Positions 62,600 to 64,000 of a DNA stretch of 64,000 nt are shown here, one piece after another. The position numbers and the translations under genes were made by a program. Numbering within the stretch: the first letter of the stretch is position 1; each line of letters starts with the position of its first letter. Under the pieces are notes generated by a model, which saw only the letters and a program-made list of their open reading frames with translations, ran no database searches and had not been told where the DNA came from. This stretch comes from Mesaphorura yosii (taxonomy: Eukaryota > Arthropoda > Collembola > Poduromorpha > Tullbergiidae), in contig WIXG01000048.1 of the NCBI GenBank assembly GCA_009869945.1, positions 248,001-312,000 on the forward strand. The letters run 5' to 3'.

Positions 62600-64000
62600 G
62601 AAAAAAAACAGAGTGCTATTTGAAATAACTCCAGGCAGTTACCGAAGTCAACTCCTCAGATGCAGCATGAGTGCGAATTGTGTATCATCTCATCACGATC
62701 CATTGCAGTCATTTCACGCGAATTTTTATGCTCGAGCAACACCTGCCAATGAAATAACCTGAAGAATAAGAAAACGGCCGAGGATTCATTACATTTTACA
62801 CTACGGATCGTAGTCACAGAAAGTGCGTAGCGTGTGCGTTTGTAGTAGCATAATAAAAGAGTTCCAGGCTCGAGAAAATATACCCTGGAGTAGGTAAAAG
62901 TATGACTTTGATCAATGTTGAGAGTATACCACATGTGGATTGATTAAGACATTCAAGTAATGATCTTCGTTTCTTCGTTCGTGTTGCATTTGGCTCGTGC
63001 AAAGCTGTCGTGGAGAAGAGAAACAGATCATGACTCCAGAATTGGAGCATCGAGATACGCACGCGGAGTACGCATCTTTACTTGATTACTTTAAACCACA
63101 GACATGCACTAATGAATTTCCATAAGGAATAATGAGTGCAGATTAGTAACACATGGTGGTAATTAGTTTTCGACTTACTGTTTATTTTATCTGTTTAAAT
63201 GGCCATCGTTTAAATTTAAAAGGGTGATTACTACTTATCTGCCACTATTTCCAAGACTGCGGCAGAGCATTACTCGTCGCTCAGTTATCTGCTGCTCACA
63301 TTTACACATTTGCGACTTCTACAAGGCCTTTTTTGTGCTTGCACTTGCTCACGAATCAATCTCATACTATAATATGAGTCGTATTTATGTTGCAAATTCG
63401 CTGCGTTGTATTTAAATATTCAGAAATGATGCGAATTGGGTCTCAAACATTGGAGAGTGGACTTGGGCTTTCAATGTGTTACAGCAGTTGGCAGTGCAAG
63501 CAGAAGTGTGCTGGTTGCGTAGATGGAGTAGAACACCCAAGAGAACAAAATACAAACCTCGGCCTCAAAATCATAGCTATGACGCCGGACTATGTTCAAA
63601 CACTGCCCGAAAACACTGCTCTCGAAAACGATAACATATGCAGCCTCCATCTTACGCAATTGACATTCCCACTTGCTGTTAGCATAAGCATAATATTTGT
63701 TTTGTACATTATGCTTTGCCAATATTTTCTACTCAAGACGAACAATCCAGTAGCATGTTTGGATTATTAAGTTACGACGAGTTACGAGCCAGAGTCTCAT
63801 CAGAGTAAGAGTCTACCTCATTAGAGCGAGTGTGCTCAGTTGACTCATCAAATACTACGCCGGTCACCACTCGACTACGTGGACAAAAGAGCTCCAACAT
63901 CTCAACTTCTTAACGCTGATGAATTTTATAACTTGGCTCCTAGAATTATTGGTATACTGCACTGACACTCACTTCTAGTGTACTCACTCCGTGTATCGTG
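62600..64000. other. right end of window, no supported gene
   Basis: Short ORFs only. The plus-strand ORF at 63387-63770 (127 codons) has one hydrophobic segment near its end but no recognisable domain and no convincing splice partners. If the coding-like exons at 61.7-62.6 kb are real, their upstream exons would lie here or beyond. Confidence 0.35.

Noticed and set aside
63387-63770. 127-codon plus-strand ORF with one hydrophobic segment
   Set aside because: No signal peptide at the start, no known domain and no conserved-looking cysteine pattern.

Overview
The window is nuclear DNA from an arthropod, most likely a branchiopod crustacean of the Daphnia type. Five genes have introns almost all of 58-93 nt with GT..AG ends. 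Several products are arthropod-typical: a CLIP-domain serine protease homologue, an insulin-like peptide 7 orthologue and a Dbx homeobox gene. No prokaryotic, viral or clear transposon gene was seen. All gene models were spliced by eye; in each complete model the donor and acceptor phases agree across every junction. Family names come from motif recognition, not from a search.

Layout. 0.4-5.8 kb, minus: a secreted, catalytically dead serine protease homologue with two CLIP domains separated by a Gln-rich spacer, with a TATA promoter and a non-coding first exon. 5.8-8.4 kb: no gene seen. 8.4-15.6 kb, minus: Dbx in five exons with long introns, followed by about 12 kb of apparent gene desert (15.6-27.9 kb) that probably holds its regulatory DNA. 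27.9-30.7 kb, minus: phosphoglucomutase/phosphopentomutase 2. 32.1-34.9 kb, minus: an acyl-CoA/4-coumarate-CoA ligase-like enzyme, two of whose signature motifs sit on 20-nt microexons. 34.9-40.6 kb: no gene seen. 40.6-42.35 kb, plus: an SLC10 (bile-acid:sodium symporter family) membrane protein with a glycosylated ectodomain. 43.6-45.1 kb, plus: a HAD phosphatase of the phosphoglycolate/pyridoxal-phosphate phosphatase type with a 10-nt microexon. 46.1-47.5 kb, minus and convergent with it: WDR45 (WIPI4), an autophagy beta-propeller. 50.9-53.9 kb, plus: insulin-like peptide 7. 54-64 kb: mostly non-coding, with two weak candidate genes, a TATA-led spliced 66-residue ORF at 60.4-61.1 kb (plus) and unrecognised coding-like exons at 61.7-62.6 kb (minus).

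The genes do not form one pathway. Housekeeping metabolism (Pgm2, CoA ligase, HAD phosphatase), transport (SLC10) and autophagy (WDR45) are packed in compact short-intron genes. The developmental and signalling genes (Dbx, ILP7) have kilobase introns and wide flanks, as expected where regulation is complex. The most unusual points are the two-CLIP dead protease with two possible alternative short endings, the motif-bearing microexons, the Cys/Asn-rich insert in Dbx, and the two candidate genes at the right end.
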